DNA of 64,000 bases, from the NCBI GenBank assembly GCA_022885665.1, contig JAGQDJ010000058.1, positions 124,342 through 188,341 on the forward strand, written 5' to 3'. Positions 1 through 11,600 of this stretch are shown here, piece by piece; the stretch's first letter is position 1, and every line of letters begins with the position of its first letter. Source of the stretch: Triops longicaudatus (Eukaryota; Arthropoda; Branchiopoda; Notostraca; Triopsidae). Both the position numbers and the translations under genes were made by a program. A model generated the notes under the pieces. It made no database searches and had not been told where the DNA came from. It was given only the letters and a program-made list of their open reading frames with translations.

Positions 1-3000
1 AAGCCCACCCACGTGGAGAAACTGACGCCGAAATTGCTGGGCCCGGTTTAGGCCTGTAGCATCACAAGGCATAAGTTTGCTTGACAGCACCTCGAGATGG
101 TACAACAACCGAAAGGGAGACATATTGGGAGCGGACGGAGAGAGGAAGTCTTTCAATGTATTAAACGAGAGCAATGGCTTGCTTTTTTCTGTTATTCGGG
201 TGGCCGACGCAGTACGCGTGATAGGGTGGGCAACACCGGGATAAGCGGCTGCTGTGCTGCTCGAACGAGCTAAGGCGTGCGGTATGGCATTACTCACAGC
301 TGGTGTGCACAAATGATCCAGGGCGTCTATGACGTGTGCGTCCGTTGGAATGAGTCGCAAAAGACTTCTTATCGCTTCAATAATCCTATAAAGACAACAT
401 AAGTAAAAAAGTGAATAAATATGTAAATGCAATAATAAATGGTGTATATATGATACAGTAGAATCTCTTTATAACGAACTCGCCTGCAATAGACAAAACC
501 TTTTGTCAAATCCCCAGTTATTTACATAAAAACGCTTTTTCTATAAATGTAAGTATCTCCGGACCTTAAAATTAGTCTACTACAGCCCGCAGTTCGTTAT
601 AACGAGATTTTATCGTACACTACAAGCTTACTTAGGATCTCTTAGCTCGGATAACTGGTAGAGCATTTCAAACACTTGTCCACCTGACGCCATGACAACT
701 CCGGGTAAACTCTTTTCTTGCTCCATATGGAAATTCAACAGAGCGGAAGTAGGCGTGGCGGCTGCGGTAGCAGAAGCTTCTTCAGCGGTAGCCGCATCGG
801 CACTGGCTTCGGCACCGCTCGCAAAAGACCCCGGTGTTTGAGGCAATTCGTCCCAGTTTTCTTTTAGCTGCCAAAGAAATCGCATGTTAAATACATAATA
901 AAAATAAATAAATCATAGGCTGTTTATTTCTAGTTTTACCTCCGCAATAGGACCTGCTGCCCCGCTGACAGTTGCACCGGCAGCTGAGGTTTCTACCAAC
1001 CACGGCTGGCCATCCCAAGCCCCAAGCTGATGCAACAACTTTTGGTCTTTGGGTGATTTATCCTTGGAAGTCGAAGAGCTTTTGCCCGATCGTGATCCCG
1101 GTACCAATCTGAACTGTTCCGCACTTAAGCGAAGCATATTTCCCACCCTGGTCTTCAACCCACCCACACTTTCATTGCTATGAACCTAGAATCACAAGAG
1201 ATTTATTATTCACCACCTTGTTGACTTCCTTAACAAAGCAAAAACACTATGTGAGTTATACTTGTAAGTTGAATTCCGTTTTAGCATCCTCGTAAATGAA
1301 ATGCAAGGTCAACGGCTTGCCATGATAGGAGGCTCCGTGAGGCAAAATTGTCCGAGGAGCTGGATGGGTCTCTTCAATGGTGGAAATGTAGCATTCTGCT
1401 AAACACAGCAGTCGATAGATATTTTGCAAGCAGGAAGACCTAGAGAAGTGCACTTTTCAGTACAGCAGTAGCGGACTCAACGTACTCCTTACTTTTTCGA
1501 CGGAGGCATATGGGCCACTTCGGCTACCGCCATTGCAGTTAGAGTCTTGGTGGCGCTATTCATTGCGCTAGAAATGACCCCACTTCCTGTAGCGCTTAAC
1601 ATATTTACCTAAAATGAATAAAAATATGCAACACATTATTGAAGTAGTCCCGAACCTTTATCTTTTTTTTATTATTCATTAATGGTTATTATTTTTCATA
1701 GTTACATAAGAATATGTACTGAATATACCTCAAGGCGTTTGTAGCACTCGTTAATAAACTTGCGATGCAACGATACTGGATCTTTTTTCAACTTAGGTGA
1801 CAGGTGCAGGTAGGAGACTTCCAAGATTTGTTCCATAGCTGCTCGCGCAAGCTCTTCGTCAGGTGATTCTAATGCCAATTGCCAAAAGTACTCGACCCCA
1901 ACAGGATCCACTTTTTCGAGGACCTTGGCGAAGGAGTAGCATAATTGTTAGTCGAATAGGAATCGAAACTTAAGAATGAAGACTTACCGTCCCATCACGA
2001 TTCATGTACTCATCAGCCATGTTAACACATGTAAAGTAGCGCTTAAAGCACTCGAATCCTTTTGTAGTAATCAGTGCAGGATCCAACTTTAACAGCTTGT
2101 CTTTAAAGAGCAAAGCTCCACAATCCGGTTGCAAATCACCCGAACACTTGGAGAACCACTCAAAGCACAGCTATATCGATTATTAAAAAGAATACAAAAT
2201 AATGAGTTTTTCACAGTTCTTTTTCTTGAAGTGTTTTACCTCCCGATCTGCCAGGCAGACCTGAGATCCCGTCATAAGCGTTTCCCAAATTTCTTTACTT
2301 CTCAACCAATTGAGATACAAGCCCGACTCTTCCAGGATAAAGGTCAACAAATCTAAGTGCGCCTCCACAAACTACTCGTTCACCAAATTATTCGTCAATC
2401 ACTTTCACTATGTGAAAAACGTTCTACAAACCTGCTGATGTGTATAGCGTCCATCAACTTTTATTTCCGGGCCCAAAGGTTGCGACAAGGCTTTGGCAGC
2501 TTGCACTGCCTGTGCATGGCACTTACTGAGCGAAGTAGTCAAGAGTCGAAGCAAATCGTTGCTAGTATTCAGTTCCATCAGAGCAGCCTATACATTATTT
2601 CAATAAGAAATTTAATTACTAACATAAATAAAAACACTTCAAAAATATATATAAACTATCGTATCTTCAATAAATATATATAAACACTTCTGCTATAAGA
2701 GATTAACACTGACAAATCGCATATATAAACAGAAGTACCACAAAATAAGTATGAAAATTTTATAAAAGAAAAAGGAAAACGTGCAATTAAGCAGCTATAA
2801 TATTTTAACGCTGTGTACCTTATCCGGTTTGTGATAAACTCCGGTGCCCTTAGCAATAGATTTGGCCAGTAGCAAAAGGTGCTGTAATGCTGGTAAGGTT
2901 CCAGTGTTCTTTTTCACACTGTCGATGCAACGCTGGATGTAGGTTTTGCGTACTTGGTCTTTCGAGGGAAGATCTACTAGCACGTTTAAATGCTCTTCAA

Positions 3001-5051
3001 GTGCTCTTTCTACCAAGTGTTCCGGCAACGCTGGGCCGTGAGCCAAATCCCATAAGACTTCCAACACTTTGCCAGCTGTTTTGTTCAATCGCGACTCTTT
3101 CCCAATCTGGCCCAACAGTGACAGCAATTTGTCTCTCAAACGGTCATTTGCTGTTTGCCATTTCTTTTTTTGGTGAAAAAGAAGTTACAGGTTCATTAGA
3201 TTTTTCTTCCTCTGTGACTCTGTAATTGAATTCTACCTCCTGGACCAAGTTGAAGAGATGCTGACACACAGTCGGCGAAAGTTTGGAAGCTGCAGCAGCT
3301 AGTAAACCATGGACATTGTCTAGAGCGTGTGTACTTTTGTCAGCCAATGCCCAAATAGCACCTACTTCTTCAGCATTTAAACGAGGGCCTAGAAACTCCA
3401 CCAAACCTTTGATACGTTCGCTATACTGCACATGGTCCAAATTTCCTAACATGTTCGCGAGATTTTAAAATAAACTAAAAGAAGTATAATTTTTTAACTC
3501 ACCTTCCAGTGCAATGGAGAGTACTTTACTGTTAGACATCCATTCAGCGACTTTTTCTGAGGGAATGGCGGATTTCTTCGGCATGGAAGCTTCCGCCTCT
3601 TCAATCATTCGAGACACTTCTTTTAGCGCGTTCATTCGAGTGTGAAAGTATGGAGTTTTCAACATTCTTAGCACAATATTTAACCGTAACTGATGGATCT
3701 TATCCAGCATTTCACTCCATAAGCTCCTGCACAACAATTGCAAGGATACCAGCAAATCCAAAACAGCAGTAATATCCTTTAAAGAAAAGAAAATATTAAA
3801 TAAAAAGTAAGCTACTTACGTATTTAGGGAAAATTTTAACGTGTCTTTTTTCTTTGAGAGAAAGGAGAAAAATAATATACCCTGTTCTTCAGATCTGCAT
3901 CTTCCAAGGCAGAGACAAAGCTCACAGCTCGTTCCATGCAGTTGGACAAAATAGGACATATAACGCTGGGATTAAGCAATTCCGCACAAAGTCCGAAAGG
4001 CATCAACAGTGCCGACATGGATGTGGCATCTAAATTTTCACGCTGAAAGGCCTCGTTGATTAACCCGAAACCGTGTTTGAGGCCGAATTGATTTAACAAA
4101 TCAACCAACCAGCCAAACGGATCCTATTACATTTCAATTAGACGTGTTTTAAAATTTCTTGGATGCAAACGAAGTGATTATTAAGTAAATAAGTTGATTT
4201 CCGGATTGCAACGGCAACAATTTTACATACTTGACTGAGACTGACAGGACTAACTGCAAAATGTTGATTCTGGCCTAACATCTCGTCCCACTGGGCATCG
4301 TCGGGCAGCTGAGAGCGATTTCTTACGTTCCATTCACGCTCGGGGTTACACATCTAGTTTGAAATAGGAATAAATATGGTGGAAAAGATGTTTGAAAATG
4401 TTTACCAGGGCAAAAGTTGATGTTAGCATTGCTACAGGAATGTTGCCTTGCTTCATATGGGCAATTACAAGATCCATAAAAAGCTCTAACATGCTGAAAA
4501 TTCCTTGCTGAATGTCAGGGCCCCATTTGTGAACAGCATTGGTAGAGAGAAGTTTCTCAAAAGCTTCGGGCATGCAGCGGTCCACGAAGCGTCGGTAATT
4601 TTCGTCGCTTTCAGCTGTGCCGTTTTCAACTAGTCGTATAGACGCAACAAGGCACTTCCATAACGACTCGTCCTTTTTGTAAGGGATGGACCACTGCTCT
4701 GTAAACACGCGCCCTTCCAGCTCGTATAAATTCGTCTCCGGAAAGTTTTCTTCCATCGCCTTTATTAAAAAAAAAACAGGTTTTAAAACGACGAGACCAA
4801 TTAAAAAAAATTACCTGGCTACTGTTATCATCGTCGTAATTTAACGGTCCGACTGACGGGACAACTCGTGCATCAGTGGTGTCAAGCGAAACATCGTCTG
4901 TCCCATACGAGGACAATTGTTGGCTGTCTGTCAAAATATCCAAAGCTTCTCCCAGATCATTTTTTGCTAATCGAAGTGCACGTTTGACTTTACTAATATC
5001 TTGAAACCCCATGCTCATGAGCGTGGAGATGTGATCGTCTTCCACATCCAT
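1..5051 (-). CDS. USP24: Ubiquitin carboxyl-terminal hydrolase 24-like, N-terminal part (3' end outside window)
   Basis: Large deubiquitinase of the USP9X/USP24 group, which removes ubiquitin from substrate proteins. The catalytic USP domain is not in the window; what is seen is the N-terminal helical-repeat half. The protein starts at 5051 with a UBA-like domain (MGFQDISKVKRALRLAKNDL, about residues 14-33), which in this group points to USP24 rather than USP9X. Later exons match the family in order: WGPDIQQGIFSMLELFMDL near 4500, a segment with VSYLHLSPKLKKDP near 1800, and FRLLYHLEVLSSKLMP near 90-130. The reading frame is split into about 15 exons by introns of roughly 50-250 bases. The frame is open a little upstream of 5051 but has no earlier ATG. 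Family call is firm; assignment to USP24 over a close paralogue rests on the UBA and segment similarity. Confidence 0.88.
456..615. mobile_element. 160-bp MITE, pogo/Tigger-like termini
   Basis: The two ends form imperfect terminal inverted repeats: 456-481 and the complement of 590-615 agree at 21 of 26 positions and share the core TTATAACGAACT. Both ends are flanked by TA (454-455 and 616-617), as expected for a Tc1/mariner/pogo target duplication. There is no coding capacity. The terminus pattern CAGTA-AATCTC followed by TATAACGAAC resembles pogo/Tigger non-autonomous elements. It lies in a USP24 intron (386-631), only 15 bases inside the 5' splice site, and supplies about two thirds of that intron. 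I found no second copy in the window. Confidence 0.8.
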
Positions 5052-5383
5052 TTCTTCCCCGCTTGAGAAGCTAACTCGGCGACGTTTATGAATTTTGGAA
5101 GACGTGGTGATGCTACTTTATAAACAAAAATAAAGAATATTACACAGAAATGCGTTTCAGTTTAACAACGGATCACAATTAAACACGCAATTTCTTCATT
5201 TTATGCTCAAAACACGCTCCAACACGCGTGTTTACTACGCTTCTGGGCGTGGGTGGTTTCAGTGCGATCAGAGAAACTACATCACGAATTGCTTGTTATC
5301 AATTGCCTCTGGTCAGTCTAAATCGTTCAATCCAGCTAACATGTAAGCAGAATATATAAACTTCAGAAAGTTAGGTCAGTAAC
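5052..5383. other. Intergenic, USP24 start to first tRNA
   Basis: Holds the presumed USP24 5' region (read leftwards) and the upstream flank of the first tRNA gene. An AT-rich TATA-like stretch (AATATATAAA) lies at about 5351-5360, roughly 25-30 bases before the tRNA. No coding sequence was seen. Confidence 0.5.
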
Positions 5384-5456
5384 GGGGGTGTAGCTCAAAT
5401 GGTAGAGCGCTCGCTTAGCATGCGAGAGGCACGGGGATCGATACCCCGCATCTCCA
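5384..5456 (+). tRNA. tRNA-Ala (AGC), copy 1
   Basis: A 73-base cloverleaf without an intron or encoded CCA. The acceptor GGGGGTG pairs with CATCTCC, followed by discriminator A. The anticodon loop TTAGCAT gives AGC (alanine) between CTCGC/GCGAG stems, and the T arm is CGGGG-ATCGATA-CCCCG. Internal promoter boxes are present: A box TAGCTCAAATGG and B box GGATCGATACC. A TTTT run starts at the base after the gene, so pol III can terminate. A TATA-like stretch lies upstream. Confidence 0.97.
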
Positions 5457-5545
5457 TTTTATCCATTTTCTTGCATCTGCAACTTGTTTATTTGACTTCG
5501 CTTTGTTTACCTGTTGTTGTTTACAGATTATGCATCACCTATTAA

Positions 5546-5618
5546 GGGGGTGTAGCTCAAATGGTAGAGCGCTCGCTTAGCATGCGAGAGGCACGGGGAT
5601 CGATACCCCGCATCTCCA
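5546..5618 (+). tRNA. tRNA-Ala (AGC), copy 2
   Basis: Identical over all 73 bases to the copy at 5384, with the same AGC anticodon and A and B boxes. The flanks are unrelated to those of copy 1, so the repeat unit is essentially the gene itself. A TTTTT run follows about 13 bases downstream as terminator. Confidence 0.97.
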
Positions 5619-5717
5619 CGTAATCGTAATTTTTGCAAAAAGTTAATAGCCTACTGATCTTTTTATTTCTTCTCTAGTTCACCTGGTCTGATTTACAAAT
5701 TCATGTTTATATAACAA

Positions 5718-5790
5718 GGGGGTGTAGCTCAAATGGTAGAGCGCTCGCTTAGCATGCGAGAGGCACGGGGATCGATACCCCGCATCTCCA
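5718..5790 (+). tRNA. tRNA-Ala (AGC), copy 3
   Basis: Identical 73-base tRNA-Ala(AGC). An upstream TTTATATAAC lies just before the gene. Unlike the other three copies, no run of four or more T follows soon: the first is the T run at 5914-5918, more than 120 bases downstream. Either it makes a long 3' trailer or uses a non-canonical stop. Confidence 0.96.
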
Positions 5791-6445
5791 TATACATTTA
5801 TTATAAAATAATTAAGCAATTGATTTCAAGATTCTTCGCTTAAGCCTTTACGAAATGCAAGTCACTACATTCGTTCAATCCGACTCTACGGCTTCGCTTG
5901 ATACCTTAACCGCTTTTTGGATGCCTTAGCCTACCTTGGGCTGCGTCACCAAAACAAGTTTTTGCTGTACAAACCAGACTTCTGGGGACATATCGCTCGT
6001 AAAAGCAGCATCTAATTAGTTTTACGCTATAGCACTGGAGCACCGAATAATCGTTTGTCACATATTACAGAAACCAGGCTTTCCAAATTCACAGTAAAAA
6101 GACAAGCACGGAAAACATACCCGTACTCGTTTACCTACGAGAGAAAATAGCGTTTATTGCCTGCCTACTTTTCGTCTCACGTTGACAGTTGCGAATTCGG
6201 AGCATCGCATTCGAAATGGGATTTTATTTCCGCACTTAAGCAGACTCAAAATGGAGCCTGATGACCAAAAACTCGGTAAAATATAATGTATCTTTAGCTA
6301 CAGCAGAATTGATCGCTATAATAACATTTCATGCGCAACCTGATCTTACTCCTCCGTGGCACCAGGTTCAACAATAAGAAACTCAAACTTTTGTTACATG
6401 ATTTGTCTTACAATTGCTTCACAAAAAATATACAGATTTGTCGAC
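5791..6445. other. Spacer between tRNA copies 3 and 4; no gene seen
   Basis: About 650 bases of AT-rich sequence with no convincing open frame, tRNA or other RNA gene that I can recognise. It contains the first T5 run (5914-5918) after tRNA copy 3. Confidence 0.4.
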
Positions 6446-6518
6446 GGGGGTGTAGCTCAAATGGTAGAGCGCTCGCTTAGCATGCGAGAGGCACGGGGAT
6501 CGATACCCCGCATCTCCA
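6446..6518 (+). tRNA. tRNA-Ala (AGC), copy 4
   Basis: Identical 73-base tRNA-Ala(AGC) to the three upstream copies, separated from them by about 650 bases. A TTTTTT run begins within a few bases of the 3' end, a good pol III terminator. It lies 184 bases before the PRORP start codon, on the same strand. Confidence 0.97.
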
Positions 6519-6702
6519 AATTTTTTCCATTGTCGCAAACAAGCCTTAAAGCTGTTGCTAGGATCCATCGAAAAATAGAGAATGTAAATAAATCAAAGAA
6601 CACGTGCTACACTGGCAATCTAAGTTTCGTGAATAAGTTAGCGGATTTAAGTGCACATTTTACTTAGATTTAAAAACTCACTTGACCAAGTTTTTTCCAA
6701 GA

Positions 6703-8501
6703 ATGTGCTCACGAGTGCAATTACTGTGTAGAATAATTCTTCCTAGTCAGTATAGGCAATATGTGCGACACTTCAGTAGCCCTGCGGTTGATCGAGAATC
6801 GTTGTCTCCACTACAAGTTTTCGTCAAAGATCACTCTAATCACCAGCTAACTCCGTCGATTATTTCACAGCTTAAGAAACAATCTTTAGCCGAAGACCGG
6901 CGACTGACGGCGGTAAATTTTGATGCCAACTTTTTAAAAGCTTGTGCCGAAGAAAACAATTTTCTTTTAGCCAAACAGTACTTAGATCACCTTCATTCTA
7001 GTGGCCAGCCAGTTAACAATGCCGTACTAAATCGTTATCTCCTCCTTTGCTACCGGAACCCTTCTAAATTTAGAGAGCCCGAGATTTTGTCTATCTGTAA
7101 ACAGTTAAAATCCCAATCGCCGGTATTAGACCCTTCGACAGCGGAGTCCCTTATCGTTGGCTTGAGCATTACGAGCCAGTGGCGTGACTCCATTGATATA
7201 CTTGCATCTATGGAACCATACACAACTGTTAAAACCCTCTGCCTCAACGCTATCATTAAAGCCGCTCTTCAAAACTACGACTTAGAAGTTGCCCTTCGGT
7301 TTATGACGCGTACCGCCGAAGCTATGAAAACAATCGACGACAGCGTATATCGGCTGTGGCTTGAAGATACGAAATACGACACTGAACAGCTCATCCAGTT
7401 TTGGTCAGATCATGAAATTCTGCCTATGGCCGACACAATAAAAATTTTACAGGAGAAGTTAACGTGTTCTAGTGGAAGCGCAGAGCTGGTGACCATTAAA
7501 GCCGAGTATGTAACAATATAATGGCAAATAATTTGAGTTGCTGCGCCATTTATTCATTAGTAGCTGAATTACTTAATTATCGCCATATTTTAAAACAGTG
7601 GTACGTGTCCTGCGTGTAAAAAGAAATTGTCAGCCAATCGACTCAGCAAATCCGAGTTCACACAACTACGCGCAGCCTTTTTGGAGCGAGTTTTGCAAGG
7701 AAAAGATGTGTTCAGGGGTTCTACACCAAAGGAACTCGAATTCTTTCGCGATTTCATTGCCAAAAACGCTCCTTTCGATGTTGTCGTTGACGGTCTAAAT
7801 GTAGCTTATCTCAATGGGAAAGGGGGCAACAAGGCAATCCAAGTAAGTAGTTCTGAAGTGAGATTCGACGGTAACATTATTGATGTAATTTGTTTTCGTT
7901 TCAGTTGGTAAATTTAGTGAAATATTTATCCAACAAACGTAAGGTTCTAATATTGGGAAAAAATCACATGCTGAAATGGCCTGCAAGAGAAATGCGTGTC
8001 GTCCGGGAACATGCCTACTTCTTCACCACTGATGATCTGTACGCAGAAGGAAAACAACGACAACTATACCTAATATTATAAATGTATTTTAAAGGTCCAA
8101 GGATGATCCTTTTATTCTGTATGCCGCGTTATATAGCGGTCCTGAATCCTATTTTCTATCACGGGACCAAATGCGAGACCACGCCTTTAAGCTAAAAGAC
8201 CCGGCTTTGTCACATTTATTTCGTAAATGGCAGAGAGCTCGACAGCTACAAATTACGAAAGTAAATGCTCGAGGTTTCCAAGTTCAAGTAAGCGTTTTCT
8301 ATTTTAATCCTTTTGCAACAATGTACGAGACGATGAACACTCAAGATTTCTTGCATTGAATAGCATCCTCCCCTGCATTGGCCTGTTGCCCAGAAATTTA
8401 CTGGTAATGCCTGGCATATTCCATACGATAACGGTGAAGAACGCTATAGTTACGAATTACCACTTACTTGGTTATGCGCAAAAGTACAAAAAGGAAAATA
8501 A
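6703..8501 (+). CDS. PRORP: Protein-only mitochondrial RNase P catalytic subunit (MRPP3/PRORP)
   Basis: Endonuclease that removes 5' leaders from mitochondrial tRNA precursors; in animals it works with the MRPP1-MRPP2 complex in the matrix. Five exons (6703-7505, 7599-7842, 7905-8038, 8095-8287, 8364-8501) splice to exactly 504 codons, giving 503 residues. The N-terminus (MCSRVQLLCRIILPSQYRQY) is basic and Arg-rich, fitting a mitochondrial presequence, followed by a PPR-like helical region. The zinc site is CPAC near residue 271, with the His of WHIPY and the Cys of WLC near the C-terminus. The NYN nuclease carries DVVVDGLNVA, a DDLSKDDPF segment and LSRDQMRDH, matching the acidic metal ligands of the family. 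The first ATG, at 6703, was chosen over an in-frame TTG upstream. The gene is convergent with dynein, 110 bases from its stop. Confidence 0.95.
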
Positions 8502-8611
8502 TTTTAAGGTGATTAATGTTGTGTATAGTGTTCGACAAAGGTTCAATTATAAATGTCGATTTAAACCATTTTAACTGAGCCAATTCAATCGGATATTAAC
8601 AAGCGATTACA

Positions 8612-11600
8612 TTACTGCAAAGTAGTTGAGGCTAACAAAGCAACACCCCTCTCGTAGAAGGCGTATTCTTCAGTGGAGTCTGCCAAGTGAAGGTCGATGG
8701 TGAACAGCAAATCGGCGCGAGTCGCATTCAAATAAACCGGCAGGGTGATTTTTCCATGGCGTTCCGTGCCAGACTGCGACCTAATTCAGCACAACAACAG
8801 TTACTTTCGTTTACGAGTACTGTTTCTCGCAAAACAAACCTGATCCAAGTAAGACGCGTCAAAGGCAACTCCGTCATGATATCCGTGGTGAGATGAAGTT
8901 GGTTCTGACGGCATACAGCGCCTTGTAATTTGAGGCCTAATACACAAGATAGTTAGTGATCAAACGTATAACAATTGTCCCGCATTACCTTTGAGTGCAA
9001 AGCTAGCACTATCCAAGTTGCCCTGTCCTCCATCTTCAGGCGATTCTACGTGAACATGCAACTGCAGTTCTTCCAAAGCCCAGCTGTTAGCTTGGGCCAT
9101 GCACTGACGCGTAGCAGTGATGTAAGCCTCTGGGTTGAACAATCCTCCCAGCCAAACCGTGAACGACTGTAGTTCTCGGGCGCCGCCTTGTGACACAGTA
9201 GCCGAGATGTTTTGCAGTTGTTTAATACGCAAGCTTAGATCCGTAATCCACTGTATAACCGTACTGCCTTTAGGAACACGGTACCTGCGCCAGGAAGATG
9301 GTAACATGCCTTTGGCAAGATCGCTGAGCATCTGGCGATGGTAGTTGGTTTGCTTCTTGGCACCCTGGCAGATGAGCGTAACGTCACTCAAATCGTGACG
9401 AACATCGCGCAGTAATTTGGCGCCAATGTTCACTTCGCGCTCGAAGTAACGGTACAAAGGATCTTTAATGTTTTCTACCGTGCGCCTCAAGGTCTGCAAC
9501 TGATCGGGCAAAAGAGCCATCCACATTTGCGCCGATTCTAGCAATACACGCATCCAAGCTGGGCGCCCGTCTTGTAGCAAGGGAGATGGTGCGGCTTCGC
9601 TCTCACTGGTGGATGTATAAGCCAACTCGTCGTCATCTTCCAACAACTGCATCTTCAACAGCTTGCCAACCATATCCGAGCCTCGATGAGTGAGGAGTAC
9701 TTTTTCAGCATTGTTCGGCAATCCTAGCCAGGCAGGTGTCTGCCGGTCGGAAAGGGTTTCAATCCATTGCAAGAACTGATCACGACGGATTCCTTCCGGC
9801 ATAACCAGGCTGCTTTGGTCTTGTCCACCTCCTGTGGCAGTAGTAGCAGCGACAAGCAAGAAATCAGCTTCAAAGCTCTTGGCGGTAAAGAGCTTCGCCA
9901 GGAAAGATGCCAGCAACCGTTGATCAAACTCATTGTCGATCTTGCCACCGTAAATGCACTGCGCCAATAAGGTGCTCACTGCAGCCCAAGGGACTTTCTC
10001 AGGGGGAAGGTTTGTTCGCCCCAGAGCCATAGTGTCTATCCAGGTGTCCAACGTGTCGCATGCTACTCGTAAGTCCGACTCGTTGAACTCGTAATACTTG
10101 GCCCAACCCAATGGGGCGTAGCGCAAACGTTCCTGGACCACAGCGTGGAACCAAGCCAGCAAGAAATAAAGCCTGGCACGCTCGTTGGGGGCTTTCATCA
10201 TACGAGCAGCTGGTACCGTGCTGAAAGTGCGCAACAAGTTGGCTCGGATGCCCGGAGGTGGCTCGAACACCAACATACGACCTGCCCTCAGAAGATTTAC
10301 GGGCAACTTCGGGTGGATTTCCATAGTAAGGAACAACCGGAAGCCTGGATGGGCTTGCAATGAATGGAGTTTCTTCTCCAACTGCACAAGCCACTGCGTT
10401 GCCAAATGCACGTTCTTCAACATAACCCATCTGCAACATTATCAAACAAACCACACATAAATATTTTGCAAGATTTTTGCTTTTTCCTACGCCGCTTCCT
10501 AACTTGGAATTACAATTTTCCAGAACAAAGAACGTTGTTTTAATTGCTAGAACTAAAAAAATAAAATATGAACACATATGTGTAACAAATGAGAAAATAA
10601 ACTAAAAAGTAGATTAATATAAATTAAACTAAAAATATACATTAAAGTAAATAAAATCAAAATATTACCTTCCGTTCTTCGCAGCTGAATAGATAGCTTT
10701 GTCAGCTTGGGCAAAGCCTTCAGCCGAACCAATGGCGATCGATGAAATAGACTTGCCAAGTTCGGCAGCCAGGTCATCAACGCGTCCTGAAGCGTCAAAG
10801 CCAGGAACAGAGCAAAGTAAAATGGGAGTAGATGCTTGAATTTCGTTCTCGGTAATACGCGCCAGATCGGGATCTCGTTCAGCAGCTTCCATAAAGTGAT
10901 GGCCACCGAAGACCGCTTCTACCAAAGTGTGGCCTGCAGCTACGACCCTATCAGGTCGAAGCGCTTGGACAAGCAAAAGGCGGAGCATGGCTTGCTGTGT
11001 GCTAGTCAGGGGTTTATCATTAGGCGCGTTCCATAGCACAGGCACACATGTTTCAGCCGTGTCGTGCTGCAACCAGCTATCCAGCTCGGAGCATTGTTCC
11101 AGTTTATCAAATAGGTCCTTGAAGACAGGAACCTTTCGCGCCAAACGAGCAACCGCTTCCAATTGCTCGTCATTCAGGCCATGTACCTTGCGATCAATAC
11201 CGGGCGCAATGCCTTCTTTGCCTCGCAAGAAATGTTGGAATTCCAAGTCCAAGGATGGTTCAGAACCCAGCCCTTTGAGATAGATGCGACACAACAGCAA
11301 TGCGAAGGTCAAGCGGTCGATGTGAAGCATTCCGCGTGCGACACGGTTGTAGCATACCTAATGAAAGATGAGCAAAAATTATGAAAATGCAGGAAAACTG
11401 ATTGCGTCCTTCTGAATAAATAACTTTAAGAAAATATTTACGTATTAAATTATTTAAGTTCGTTTACTTTATTTATATTCATCTATTTAACGTACGTATA
11501 CGTCATTTATTTCACTTGTTTTCTTTAGAAGCAAATTATTTAGTTGTAAACTAACTTCTTTAATACAAAAAACTGATAAGAATTACATAATATTTAAAAA

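Noticed and set aside
6356..6667. 103-codon rightward frame across tRNA copy 4
   Set aside because: Its middle is the tRNA sequence itself; open by chance.
8641..8896. Rightward open frame after PRORP that looks protein-like
   Set aside because: The reverse strand here encodes the conserved dynein C-terminus (LPVYLNATRADLLFTIDLHL and LKLQGAVCRQNQLHL) across a short intron, so the plus frame is its shadow.
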